From Megachile rotundata (lineage: Eukaryota; Arthropoda; Insecta; Hymenoptera; Megachilidae): a stretch of 64,000 nucleotides of DNA. Under the pieces are notes generated by a model that saw nothing but the letters and a program-made list of their open reading frames with translations, ran no database searches and had not been told where the DNA came from. The translations under genes and the position numbers were made by a program. Each line of letters begins with the position of its first letter. The first letter of the stretch is position 1. Shown here in pieces: positions 21,492 through 33,157 of the stretch. The stretch lies in contig NC_134995.1 of assembly GCF_050947335.1 (NCBI RefSeq), positions 11,074,501-11,138,500 on the forward strand. Reading direction: 5' to 3'.

Positions 21492-24400
21492 CTATTTCGC
21501 CGGCGGTTGCAGCGCCACGACACCGCGAATTTTCACGCGGTCGCGGCGGACCAGTCGTTCTATCAGCAGCGCCAGACCCGCGACCATAAATGCCAACAGC
21601 AAAAAAACGAGTAGCGGCGTAGCGTCTTGAAGTTCGACCGAGGACCACTCCGATTTCGCCTGAAACGAAAAAATTCGATATTGTTGACCGACTGCTTTTG
21701 GAAAGATCGATTACCTTGTACTCGTTCGTCGTCCATTCCCTCTGGAGCAGTCGCTGAAGAAGTCCACAGTCCCGCATAATTAAGATACTGGAACAAAGAT
21801 CATAGAGTAGCGGCGCAAGTATAATGATCCACCGATCGAGACTCACTTAGTATTGATGAGGCCGCGATACGGACTCCGTTCCGGAACCGCCATGGCCACG
21901 GTAGCCTGCATTATCGAGTCGAGAGGTTCGAACGTGCAGTCGACTTTCCCTCTCAGAACCGCGGCCATGTTATCCATCGTCATAAACGCGTATCTGGTTT
22001 CGCTGCAAATGCGTCTCAAACCGTCCAGACAATTGGTCGGTAGATCGGTCTCTTTGCTCAACAGTTTCTTGAACATGAGGCTGATCGTATGATCTCTGGT
22101 ATCCTATCGCGTGGAAAGCTGGTGAGATCAGATCGAAAAGAGTCTGGGAAACGGTACCTGGAAAAAACTGTAGCCGGCCGAGTCCGCGATTACGGCCAGT
22201 CTGTACGTCCCGTCCTCCAGCAGACCCTCCATCGTGGTGAACGGCATCGCAAACGTCTGGATCGCGAGGAAACTGATTAAAGCTGCCGAATAAGCGGCGA
22301 TCACCACCACCGCCGCTAGATGAACGGTCAGATGCACCAGTCTGATCGGGTCCAACGAGGACGGTTCCATGCCTATAAAATACACGTTAAGTTGGTTCTG
22401 GAGCGTTGGCTCGTTTAGTCTCACCTTGTCCGCAAAACACGCCGAACACCAGGAAAACGAGCTCCGAGAAGCGGTTCGCGAATTGGGGATGACTGGCCGG
22501 AGTTCTCGGGGAGAATCCCTCGATGCTGAGGATCGCGAAGGCAGTGAGCAGAATCGTCAATGCGACCGCGTTCCAAATGTTGGAGGAGAACGGCGCCAAA
22601 TACGTGGTCCACTTGACCGTCGTCGAGTCGGGTCTCTTGATGAACACTCGGCTCCTACGATAACGCGTCGGGAGAAGAGGTTTTAAACTATCGCGTCGCT
22701 AGCTTACTTGGTCGTGTAGACGGGCGTGGTGAACTCGATCGCGTTCAGTCTGTTCGTCGTCATCGTGAATCCGTCGGCTGCCAGGTCCGCCTTGTTCCCC
22801 AGCAGCATCTTGATCGCACCGGACCACGTGCCGTTCGGCAATCGCACTCCCCATGACTCAGCCTCCTGGAAAATGTACCTGAAAAAACCGGTTCGTTTAT
22901 TCGTGTTCGTCTCGCGAAATTGTCCGCGATTCTCGCGATCGTCGATTCGATAGGATCGACAGTCCGTTATCCTCCTAACCGCTACGGGACACCGAGGGAA
23001 CGCAGGTCACCGGGAGCATGTTGCGCGGACTCGCTTCGCGATGTCTGGAACCCGTTAGCCCCAGAGGACGATCGTCGTAAGTACAAAACCGCCTTCTCTT
23101 CTCTCTGGTTCGAATAAACGGTTCGCGAACGACAGCCATGGACGAGCAAAGTTATTAGTGAACCACGTGTCCCGCCGACCCTATGAACGACGTCGAAGAA
23201 GCGGTGATGGCCGGAAGAGGGACGCGTTCGAAGAACGATCGGCTGCCAATCAAGAGGAATACTTTCGGAAGGAAACGAGCAGGCAACTGAAGGAGTTGCG
23301 GGACAGTCTGAAGAAACGGAAAGCCGAGCAAGAGACCGATGAGGACGCTAAGAGAAGGAGAGGCGATCAAGCTGCGGGCAGCGCTCCCGATTCCGACCCA
23401 AGGCGCAGATCGGACTCCGATCCCGAAAAGTATCTCTCGCACCTCGCGCATTATCTCCTCTCTCGTTACCGATACTGACGTGCAATTCATTCTTGCTTGC
23501 AACAGCTGAAGTATCTCGCCGAACAAGCCCTCGATGCCTATCGGTTGATTGGTCACATTGTCCCGGATGATTTGCGAAACCGGAAGATTCTGTGAAAAGG
23601 GAAAACCAGAGCGATAGATAGGTTTTGACAGTCGGGCAGAATCGGCACTCACTTGAATGACAACCACCCTCATGCTGTAGCCGTCCAGATCATGCCGACG
23701 TTCGAACAATCCGTAACGAGGACCATGAAATCCTCCAGTAGCGTTCCACGTACCGAAATTCGACGATCTCAGCCGATCTCCCTTTTGGATGTTGTACACT
23801 TCGCGAAGGATCTCGCCGGTTCCCTCGGTGTTCCTCTGTGTGACCGCCATCAGGCAATCGAACGGCACGTAAATTTCTGATAGAACGTCCTCGTAATTGC
23901 TCTCGTCGCTGAGGAAGAGCAACCATGTTGGATAGGCCATCGCGATCCATCGAGAAACCTGTTTGATCGAACCGTTAGCGACGTTTGATTTTTACGAATC
24001 GTTGTCGCGAATATTTACCGAAACGAACTGTTCCTTCGTGTTCTCCAGATCGTTCAGTATCACGAACAACGGCCTCTTCAAGCGGTGATAAGATTTCCCT
24101 ACCTGAAACGAACGATCGAGAAGCGAAGGAGGGATAATTTATCGTCGCTAGCTTTCGGACCTACTCGATCTTTAAACATGCGAAAATCCATGATGCTGGT
24201 GCGTATGTTCAGCGAACCGCTGAAATACCTTTGCAGCGCCAGCAGTCCCTCCACTTGTTCCATTTCTGAAACGATAACCGCGAAACGAGAACGATAACCG
24301 CTTCCGATGTTCGAGTATTCGAGGCAAATCGAATTCTTCTTCTCACCTTCTTCTTCCATCGGCTTCGACGAACCGCGAAGGAGTATCACGCAGGTATTGT

Positions 24401-24551
24401 TGAAATAATCGTGGATACCTTTGATCAGACTCTGATAGACAGCGATCGGTCGTATCAGAATGGTCTCGGCTGAAGCGATCGGTTGACCGGTAACAGTCGA
24501 TAACAGCAACCCGAGCGACAGCGTCGCTACGAACAGCTGCCGTTGCAACAT
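21492..24551 (-). CDS. Ionotropic receptor (variant glutamate-receptor family, IR75-like)
   Basis: Chemosensory ligand-gated cation channel of sensory dendrites. Eleven phase-consistent exons: 24551-24347, 24265-24165, 24102-24019, 23958-23653, 23589-23480, 22878-22708, 22654-22425, 22372-22158, 22103-21847, 21787-21715, 21659-21492. They give about 639 aa. It starts with a signal peptide (MLQRQLFVATLSLGLLL). The S1 lobe contains IGIEGLFGEILQLL, then WGVRLPNGTWSGAI and LAADGFTMTTNRLNAIEFT. M1 is IWNAVALTILLTAFAILSI, and M3 carries AAYSAALISFLAI, a variant of the SYTANLAAF gate. The S2 lobe follows, then M4 (LLVFLLLAFMVAGLALLI). There is no long amino-terminal domain, so it is an antennal-type IR rather than a classical iGluR. 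IR75-like is a guess from M1 and S1 resemblance. Its 600-bp intron 5 holds an antisense gene. Confidence 0.88.
23018..23478 (+). CDS. IF1-like mitochondrial ATPase inhibitor, nested antisense in the receptor intron
   Basis: IF1 blocks ATP hydrolysis by F1Fo-ATPase in mitochondria. Two exons, 23018-23076 and 23136-23478, join in phase across a 59-bp intron (donor GTAAGT, acceptor GACAG) to give 133 aa. The N-terminus MLRGLASRCLEPVSPRGRSS looks like a mitochondrial targeting peptide: basic, no acid before Glu. The core RSGDGRKRDAFEER followed by QEEYFRKETSRQLKELR matches the conserved IF1 inhibitory helix EE.YFR...  .QL..LK in composition and spacing. A charged tail follows. The usual Gly-rich stretch before the helix is reduced, and the tail after KKRKAEQE is longer than in typical ~100-aa IF1. 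The gene lies wholly inside intron 5 of the ionotropic receptor, on the other strand. Its stop codon (23476-23478) abuts the receptor splice donor. A chance ORF is unlikely but not excluded. Confidence 0.62.
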
Positions 24552-25204
24552 GGCGTTTGGCGGCGACTGCTTCGCAGTTAATTGTTCCGGACCTCAATCG
24601 AATTTTCCTGGTCGTTACGAAGTGTTGGCTGATCGCATTACGATGCGACGATGAGTCCGATAAAACGGATAATGCACGATAGTTGCCTAGTCCGAGTCAG
24701 CCTGACGGAAGCACAACAAACGCTGAAAAAAGAGATCGATTGCTAGGATCGCTTCACTTCCAAATACGGAGATCTTTTATTCTTCGTCTTCGATCTCGTC
24801 GCGTTTACCCAGCTCGGCAAACACCAATTTTCTTTCCCGACTACTCCTCGCTTCCCCTCGGTCGCGTGCTCTCGGCGAAAAGAAAACTCCGATACGTTTG
24901 AATAATTTACATTTCGTGAGTCGCGATTACTCGCTATCTGTCTCCCCTTTCTACGTTCCGAGCTAACTAGCTAAAAACCTGTAATTTAGATTTCGCGTTT
25001 CGTTTTTCCATTCGCGTAATCGAAGACGAAGCCTTCGCGATAAGGAAACTAGCGAGCTGAAAGGAAAAACTGACGACACCGCGATGTCTCGAATTTGCAC
25101 CGATAACCGTTGCGCGAACGGTAGGAAAATTGGCGAAAGGCTCGCTTTTATTATCAACCACTCGTACGGAACAACCGTGACCGAAAAATCATCGAATATC
25201 CACG
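24552..25204. other. Intergenic, divergent upstream regions
   Basis: Upstream of the receptor (-) and of the small secreted-protein gene (+). No TATA box, tRNA or coding exon was recognised. Confidence 0.45.
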
Positions 25205-25791
25205 ATGCGAGCCTTCGTGATTCTGCTGGTGCTGTTCCTCTGGTTCGCTTTCTGTTCCGGCTACTCGAAGAAACAAGGTACGTGCCACGTTCACGAATCG
25301 CCGTCGTATCCTCATCGGCAAACTCCTTTTCAGATGATCGTCTAAACATCGACGAAGGCAACGCTTTGGCGTTGCGTCGCCCCCGACGCAGCATCACGGA
25401 ACCGATTCAGACTGTAGCCCAAATGATCTCTTCAGCCGTGGAATTCATCGTGAATTGGTTGATTCGCGTTCCGTTGCAGATGCCCATAAACATAACAGTT
25501 GGTCTTCTGCACTTCCTGTCAAGCATATTCCCGAATTTTTTCTCGTATCTACCGAAGACCATCGACGCGATGAGGGATTACGTCCGCGACCGAGCCATTA
25601 GTCTTCTCGAGAAAGGGATGAAACTGATGTGGCATTTTCTCACCACCACGGGACTCCCCTGGTTGCGTCGCACTCTCGATCGAGTCGCCAAGATGCGCAA
25701 CATCCCCGAACCCGTTAAGGGCTTAATACAAGGCTTCGACACGTTCTACAGCCTGGCAGAGATCATGGGAGTCGTTAGCCCTGCCTATTGA
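25205..25791 (+). CDS. Small secreted protein of unknown function
   Basis: I do not recognise the family. Two exons (25205-25277, 25334-25791) give 176 aa. The start MRAFVILLVLFLWFAFCSGY is a strong signal peptide. A short acidic propeptide-like part ends in a basic cluster (LRRPRRS) that could be a convertase cleavage site. The remainder is helical and amphipathic, with repeated hydrophobic-basic periodicity (VEFIVNWLIRVPLQMP, LPKTIDAMRDYVRDRAISLLEKG, LRRTLDRVAKM). It has no Cys pairs. The mature part could act on membranes or lipids, but this is inference from composition. AATAAA occurs about 60 bp after the stop (near 25850). Confidence 0.75.
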
Positions 25792-26990
25792 CGCCCGTAG
25801 TTAATCAGGACTGTAATTTCGCATGTAATCGAAACTAGAAAAGGGAACGAAATAAATAGTCCTGGAACATCGAATTCCTTGCAATTTCACCGATCAGCGA
25901 TATCGTTTCTCATCGCCCCTTTTTCTCTAACGTTGCGCCGTTTGGAACGAACGAGACCACGAGGAGAAAGCGAACGGAGAAATCGGTGTTCACAGGGATG
26001 CGGGTGCACGATACCCCTCAATTAGCTAACAGATTGCGCGAAAACGTCGTAGGACGTTTCGTCATTTCTTTCGTTTATCGCTGAACGAATTTCGTGGCCT
26101 TAAACGCGCGTGCTCGCGCCTCCGAGCGTAAAACGGTGCTTACGTAAGTCGAAGGACGTTACTAATCGAGCAACGAGGAGAATATCGCGTCATCGCGCTC
26201 ATCTATTCGTGTCGTTATCGCGGTTTTACGCTAGGCGGCTTATCCGTCGAATCGAATAGAACGAAACTGCGATCGAAGACTGGCCAGCTCGGTGACAACG
26301 CTCGGCCGGCCGGAAATATTCGTCGAGGCGGGACAAACGCGTCGATGCATCGCGACGACGAGCGTCACGCTCCGCGAGCGCGGGCCGCGCCCGCCGCCCG
26401 TATCGCGAGCGTTTCGAACACGCTTTATCGTCGCGTCTCTTCGCCGGCTGAGAATCGACGAAATCCGCTCCGCGCGGTGCAATGCCGGTTACGCCACCGC
26501 GCGATTATTCCTGTGCCATCGCGCGTTCGTTGCTATTCGTTTTTCACGCGTACAGGTGTACACGCATACTTTTGTTCGCGTTTCCCGACGCGTCAGTTGC
26601 TCGCGAAATCGCAACTCGCAAGCACCATTTTTTTGCTCGCGTCGTCCGCGAACCCTTCATCGTTTCTATCTTACTGTTGGTCGCGCCGTTGTTCATTTCA
26701 AAGTCTAAGAATCCTCGAACGTGTTTCACGTTCTCGCGATCCGAAGATCAATAGCGTTGCTCTGTTTTTGGAGAACGATCGAAAGGAACACCTCAAGTCT
26801 CCTCTCGAATACGCCTACTCTCCGTCTTCGGTTTTCGTGAGCCGACGACGCTCGTTTCCGTTGAATCAACGACGTAACGAGGCGCAAAACGCGGTTACGT
26901 AAGAGCCGGTGTTCGACCAGCCGCGAACTAGGACGCGCGAGCGAACGATCGCGAGTATCCTTGGCACGATACTCGACCGGAAACGCGGCG
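25792..26990. other. Intergenic region upstream of the PAN-ZP gene
   Basis: GC-rich and CpG-dense from about 26,280 to 26,600. Overlapping open frames on both strands look like composition effects, with no family resemblance or splice-supported exon. The 5' UTR of the PAN-ZP gene probably lies near its right end. Confidence 0.45.
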
Positions 26991-29828
26991 ATGCTCACAC
27001 TGATCGTAACGATCGCGATTTGCGGCTTCCTACCGAAAACGGGTAAGCATCGAAACTCGATCGATGATCGACGGAAGTTTAACCACCGTCGCGTTGCAGA
27101 AGCGCGCGAAAACTGTTCCGACACCGGTTGGGAGAAAATCGGTGGCGTCAAGCCGGATTCCGTAGAGTCCTCCACGATTCTGTACAACGCCGTAAACTCG
27201 AAAGGGATAACGAAACCGTGCTTCGAGAGGTAGGATAAAAATATCGGAAATCGGCAAGATTTCGCTGGTTACCGAGATTTTGAGTTTCAGGTGCGATCGC
27301 CAGAACTGCACCGCGTTCGTGGTGGATTTCGGCCGAAGCGTTTGTTACAGCGTGAGAACGGAAGACGACGAATTGATACCGGAACCGAACTCGACCTTCT
27401 ATCATCGGGTCTGCGTGAAAGGTGAGAGCGCATCCACCATTCGAAAAACCATTCGTCGAAACGGGTTTGCTTTCGACTAGTTCCACGGAGTTGCGAACGG
27501 GAGAGACTTTGGCAAGTCGAGCGAAGCCCGGGGGCGGCGTTGATCGATTCCGGGGCCTTCCGGTTGCCCGATTCCGTCTCCAGGAACCGGTGTTACGAAA
27601 CATGCATTCGGTCAGGTAAGCTCGCGATCTCCGAAACGTTCAAAGTTTAAAGTGCATTCAGAGCGAATCGCTCGCAGGAAGGAGCTGCCAGTCGGCGCAA
27701 TTCCGGACGACGAAGCCGCTGTCGACCGACGACGCGATGGGACAGTGTTCGTTGTCGCTGCTCGAACGAGGATCTAAACCGCGAGCGTACAGAGCGTCTA
27801 TGTACAGGGACGAGTACCTTTGGGACCAGTGTCGAAACCTGTGTAAGCACTCCTAACTCTGGAAACTTATCACACGTGTTATCGAAACTTATCACGATTG
27901 CAGCGGCACAAGAATATTGCTCCTACGCGGAATTTCGAAACGCCACGTTGCCCTACTCGGACGTCGCGCTGACTAATCTCGACGAGAAACAGGTAAAAGG
28001 TAGACGTCGACTCTATTCTCTCTCTAAGATGATCGGCGATTGACCATTCGATTGATCGCAGTGCCAACGAAGATGCGAGCTGAGCATGGACGGCTTCGTC
28101 TGTCGAGGGTACACCGTGGACGACTCTTCCGGAGAGTTGACCTGTCTACTGCACTCGGAGGACACCAACAGCCTGGGAGTCAGTTCGCTGATCACTGCAC
28201 CGAGCGCGATCTACAGGGAACGTGAACCGTGTTTGGATCGTAAGTATCGGGATCGAGATCGCCGCGAAACCGTAGGAAAGCGTTTGATCTTTCAGTGAGG
28301 GTGCGATGCGACCAATCGGTCATGACGATCGAGCTGAGGACCAACGATCCGTTCTTCGGTCGAGTGTACGCGACTGGGTACGCGGAGGAGTGCGGAGTTC
28401 AAGGCAGAGGAGGAAATCGGACGCTGTTGACGTTGCCGGTCCCAGCCACGGACCATCTACGCGACGACAACGGGTTCGAGTGCGGTCTGAATCTCGCTTT
28501 TTCCGTCGACGCTCAAAATCGGTAAAAGAAAGTCTTAACTACCCGCGCGACAAACGACCAAAGAGTAAAAGACGCGTTGGAGCAGGACACGGCCTCTGGT
28601 CTGGACGACGATCGTAGTGCAGTTTAATCCGATCGTCCAACGTCTCGGAGATCAAGCGGTCAAGGTTGGATGCTCGCTGAACGACAACGAACCTCAAGCT
28701 CCCCGGAACGTCACCGTCCACTCGAGCTTCAGCTTCCTCGATCCGAAGTGAGCATCCGTTCTCGCGTGCTTTAGTCGACTACCATCCGCTCCAATTCCGT
28801 GTGTTTAGCGCAGGAGTGCCGCCCGTTTCCTCCACCGTCGTCAACGCCTCGTCCAGAGCACCCTTGGTGACCATGAGGATCTTGGACGAGAACATGCGGG
28901 ACGCGGTCGTCACGCACTTGGGGCAGAAACTGACCCTGAAGATTCAATTGAATCCACCGAACGGTAAAGATCACGTAACGCGCGCGACCTTCCATTTCGA
29001 ATAATCTCGGATTCCCCTTTCGAAGGTATTTATGACATCGAAGCCGGACACCTCGTGGCGAGCAGCGCTTCCGGCGATGCTTCTCTCTTGCTGCTGGACG
29101 AACTCGGTTGTCCGACCGATCCCGCCACTTTTCCGGCCCTGTCGAAAGATCCGAGCGACGGTCGCTCCTTGATCTTAACCTTCGGCGCCTTCAAATTCCC
29201 CGACAGTCAACTGGTTAGGTTCAACGTGATCGTTCGATTCTGTTTAGATAAGTGCACGCCGGTCAGTTACCTCGCTGTTCCTCTCTCTGTTCTGTGACAC
29301 GTTAGCTCATCGCTGCACGTTTCAGACTCGCTGCAAAGGCGACCTACTTTCCTACGGTAGGAGAAAACGAGAATCTCTGGAAGCTCCCGAAGAGCTGCCG
29401 CTGCAACTCTCCATCATCGTGCAGCATCGTTTCGCGTCTTCGCCGGATCGCTTGTTGTCGACGAGAACGAACGCGTCACCCGACACCGTGTTGATCACCG
29501 CAGGAAGTAAATTCCTTTACGAATCGACCTAACTCGATGCTTTCGTGATATAATCCCTCATCTATTTCTAGACTCTGTGAACGGACTTCTTTGCGTGGAC
29601 GCCAGTCTCGCTCTGGGCCTGTTGATATTCTGGCTGATTGTTCAGATCGCGTTAATCGTCGGCTGTCTCTTGACCGTCGCGCGATACAGACGAATGGCCG
29701 TGCGAGCGGAGGAGGACAGAGCCAACGTGCTGGCTAGACACCTGTACGGCATCCACGGGGGAAATTTCGAAATAGCGCGAAGAGTCCGATGGGCTGACCA
29801 TCGTGCTTCCTCCTCGTCTCTCGGCTAA
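26991..29828 (+). CDS. PAN/apple-domain plus zona pellucida-domain transmembrane protein
   Basis: Apical extracellular-matrix protein of the insect PAN-ZP class (nompA, trynity, neyo and relatives), which shape cuticle or link it to sensory endings. Thirteen phase-consistent exons: 26991-27042, 27100-27229, 27291-27421, 27481-27615, 27678-27842, 27904-27992, 28062-28239, 28296-28521, 28586-28747, 28809-28963, 29026-29261, 29326-29506, 29572-29828. They encode about 698 aa. It has a signal peptide and about three PAN-like Cys modules (to about residue 290). The ZP domain runs from RVRCDQSVMTIELRTNDPF through TTIVVQFNPIVQ to RFCLDKCTP. A furin-type site GRRKRES follows, then a membrane segment (LALGLLIFWLIVQIALIVG) and a short tail. 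nompA usually has more PAN domains, so the exact orthologue is open. Confidence 0.87.
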
Positions 29829-29984
29829 ACGAAGGAAAACGATAGTTTCCTCTTGGAATTTTCCACGAACAAGACTAATGAAACTGATAAAAATAATAAC
29901 TTCTTTTAATTAAACACTAATACAGTCTTTTCGTTCGAAATTATGCGAACTAAGTTGATCGAACGCGTCCTATTTGTCCAGAAG

Positions 29985-30706
29985 TTATCCTCTGATCTTG
30001 TCGGTCATGCAGCGCCCGTAATACTTCACGGTGATGTCTGCAAGAACCCGTTTCAAGAATTAATCGTTGGAGAATAAGGAAACAACAGAATTAATCAATT
30101 TTTGCGTCGTACCTCTCTGGCCGCACGCTGCCGCACAACTCAGTCGTCCCGGATTATCGTAGTCCCCGTTGTCCGATCCGCAAACGGGATTGTATTCCGG
30201 CGTCGCCTGAAAATTATTGTTTCTCTTCAACATTTGCATAGTTTAAGTGCAACGTAAGCGTTTAAATGTTTCGAGAAGTGGGAACTTTGAACTCGATAGA
30301 TAACTCACCGGACAGGCTGCAACGCAAGCGTCGAATTCAGCATCCGACACTGGAGAAGCTGTCGTCGAGGTTGTCGTCGAAGTTGATCTTCCTGTTGTGC
30401 CTCCTGTTGGCGCAGAAGGTGTGTTTGTTGGCCTTGACGCTGGTCCGTCGAAAACGAATCCGTCCACTACGAAAGCGTTGTCCATTGGACGCGCAGATGG
30501 GAGCTGGTCATCCTTTGTGCGATCAAACATTGCTCATCAATTATCGAGTTTAACTTGGTGTGTGTTGTTGACTTACCTGTGCGAAGACGACCAACGATCC
30601 GCTGGACGCGGCAACTGCGATCAGAAAATTGTAATTTCAACTTTGTTCAGGATGTATTTTCTTTGCGACTTAGGTACTCACCAAGAATTACGTAAAATAG
30701 CCACAT
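29985..30706 (-). CDS. Secreted Kazal-type protein with Thr/Ser-rich linker
   Basis: Putative Kazal serine-protease inhibitor. Five exons, 30706-30682, 30614-30577, 30512-30309, 30206-30113 and 30037-29985, join in phase to give about 137 aa. Signal peptide MWLFYVILVAASSGSLVVFAQ, then a Pro/Thr/Ser-rich linker (SAPTGGTTGRSTSTTTST) that may be O-glycosylated. The Kazal module follows: FDACVAACP, YNPVCGSDNGDYDNPGRLSC, AAACGQR and a final C-containing YYGRCMTDK. The YNPVCGSDN core is the standard Kazal signature. The reactive-site loop lies between the first Cys cluster and NPVCG (CPATPEYNPVCG). Start-site TATA box upstream. Confidence 0.82.
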
Positions 30707-30774
30707 TGTGTTCCGCTTTATCCCTTACTCGTGAAGATCGAGCATCCACTGGTCTGGCAGAATTATCCGCGTTT

Positions 30775-30784
30775 ACTTTTATAG
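30775..30784 (-). promoter_or_regulatory. TATA box for the second Kazal gene
   Basis: The minus strand reads CTATAAAAGT about 70 bp upstream of the ATG at 30706. A start near 30750 would leave a 5' UTR of about 45 nt. Confidence 0.6.
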
Positions 30785-32221
30785 TTGACGCAAGCTCCGA
30801 AAAGAACCGACCGTGCAACGCGTCGCATGATCAACCAATCACGTGGCATCAATCGGTGAACAACCTTAAAAATCCCCGCATAAAAAAGCGCGGTCGGATT
30901 TTCCCGGGATCTCTACCACCTTCCAAAACAATGCGAACAAATATATATAATTAGAGTTGAACTTTCGATCGATCCTTTCTCCAAACGCGCGAAAGAGTAT
31001 TTCTTCTCTTTGCGAGAAAACGTAAAAAAAGAAGCAACTTGTTTAACGAGTGTGCAGAAACATGCGCGTTATATTGTTGATGTTGGAAATCCCACTTTCC
31101 TTGAGATGAATCAAGGTTGTCGTGTATATTATACGTATCTCATGCAGAATCTTCGTAGATCTTGTTACGTCAAAAGTCGAAAAAAATGGATGGAATCGCA
31201 TAAAGGAAGTACAATCTGTTTTGTTTATGAGCGTTTATTACTATGTACATACTAGTACATCTCTGTTCGCGTAACTCTTGCAACAACACCGGTTAAAAGT
31301 GAACACTATATTACAATTTGTTTCGACGCAATCTCCCTACGCTCTTTCTATCTACATTTATACAAATTGCTATATTACATATGTAATCGTGGAAATAGGA
31401 AAAATGTCCTTTTATGCACGTCACATACAAGATCTTTTGTGCAAATAACGTACAGATATACACGTAACGCTAATTAGTCACGGTGAAATACCAAGGGTAT
31501 CCAACGTCGGTATAAAATATTTCGAGCGAAACTGGAATTACGTGCACGTATGTGTGCCTGTGATGTATAATACGTTGCGTGACGCACCTATCAATCGGAA
31601 CATGTTTATTTTCTTTCTTACATTCTTATTCGTTTGACGAAAATACATTAATTGTTTCAAAATAAATCGATTCCAATTTACGAGCAATGTTTTATCTTAC
31701 ATTTGGACATTCTTAGAAGCAGTATAAATATATACATATACATATATATATATATAATCATTCATTTTTTGTCACATTTATTCAAGTAAACACAAGTAAG
31801 GAAAAACGTAAATTTGAAATATTCAAATACAACGAAATATTTTCCGGTTTAAACTTTATGCTGTATTATGCGCGATAATGTACCGCAATATGATTTAATA
31901 AGTTATTAAACGAGTCTTAGGCACTGATTAAAAATAGATTGGCAGTTCAAAGGAATGACAACGTGTACAACGAAACGGAAGCTATTGCCACCAATCGATT
32001 TATCCAACGATTTCATACGGCCGTCGTTAACGACGATCGAATAGGTCCTAACTTAAATTTTCAAACAAATCTTAACGAAATCAACAATTATTAAAGATTT
32101 TGTCGTATCGATTTCACTCGATCGATCTCGCGTCTATAAATTATTCTTTCACGACTTACAATTTTCAATTTATCTAAACATTTGTTATCAGTTTTCATGC
32201 AGACACCATCGTTTACAACGT
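30785..32221. other. AT-rich intergenic and 3' UTR sequence
   Basis: No coding exon is supported; a lone 81-codon frame at 31010-31255 has no family features. A TA/CA microsatellite lies near 31730-31757. The right part is probably the long 3' UTR of the PRELI-like gene, whose stop is at 32222. Confidence 0.5.
31728..31757. repeat. TA/TACA microsatellite
   Basis: Run of TATACATATACATATATATA type. Simple repeat with no flanking element borders. Confidence 0.85.
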
Positions 32222-33157
32222 TTATGCCGCATACATCGACCCAGCATTGTCCTTTGCTAAATTTTTCGCTTTCTTCGCTACATCTTTTACTTTCTCCGCT
32301 TTGCCTTGCAAAGATGTTTGTAGACCTTCCGCGAGACTAGTCTTTGCCCCAACTGTTTCATCGAGCTAAAACGACGAACGATAAATAAATTAATAAACAA
32401 TACTAGATAGGTATTTGATGTATAAATTGGGTTATCCTGCTTACACGATAAGCGAATCCCATTTGAGCAAGCGTCGGATTCATGTGTTGCGCTGTGTGTG
32501 GAAACATATGCGCTAAAACGTAGTTAAAGCCAGCATACATCACCTTACAATTCTTTTTAAACCTTTCCAATCCAAACGCTTGAAGCGCTCTACTAAATCC
32601 GAATGCTTGGCTATCTATCCACGCGGACCTCTTTGCTACCGTCCAATTCGGATTATCGTCAGAAACTTTGTAAACAACCTTCTCGACGATACTCTACGAA
32701 TAAAAAATTACGATAAAATCAAGCTTCTACTCCTGGATATTTTTTTATGATGGATTTAAGTCATTTAACATTAGATTACCATAACTGTGGTGTAGCCCAA
32801 ATTACGCGTATATGTTGTCAAAGTCTTTGTCTTCATATCTACTGTGCTCTCCTCAACAATTTTTACAACATTTTTTTTTATAAACCTCTCTCCCCATTTA
32901 GGCACACCGCTGGTTTTTGTTAGAAGTCGTGTGGTATATAGAATTCCATTTCTAACTCTCCTTGATATAGTGTCTTCAGTTAATACGTGAGAACTTAAAA
33001 AAGAATTTCAACCTTACTATTTTGTGCAAACCATTACTATGATTATTATCTTGTTCGCAGCTTACCTGTTAGGATTTGGATACCTCTGCCAAAATGCTTG
33101 TGCAACTTGATTCCAATTAAATTGGAAAATCACACTGTCCTCATAATGCTTAACCAT
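32222..33157 (-). CDS. prel: PRELI-like mitochondrial intermembrane lipid-transfer protein
   Basis: PRELI/MSF1-domain protein that, with a TRIAP1/Mdm35 partner, moves phosphatidic acid across the mitochondrial intermembrane space for cardiolipin synthesis. Four exons (33157-33066, 32993-32780, 32693-32445, 32365-32222) give 232 aa, near the fly Prel length. Family marks: start MVKHYEDSVIFQFNWNQVAQ, then AFWQRYPNPN and HVLTEDTISRRV; LLTKTSGVPKWGERF; IVEESTVDMKTKTLTTYTRN; and QAFGLERFKKNC. The Lys/Ala-rich C-terminal helix (QGKAEKVKDVAKKAKN) resembles the LEA-like tail of PRELID1. The phase is consistent and the gene intact. Upstream the promoter region is shared, head to head, with the vinculin-like gene. 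Confidence 0.93.

Noticed and set aside
23155..23479. Extension of the ionotropic-receptor exon 5 frame into the intron
   Set aside because: The frame stays open but lacks receptor similarity; splicing at 23480 restores the conserved NCTYIFQEAESWG junction.
31010..31255. Isolated 81-codon frame in AT-rich intergenic DNA
   Set aside because: No domain, no nearby exons, no promoter; likely chance.
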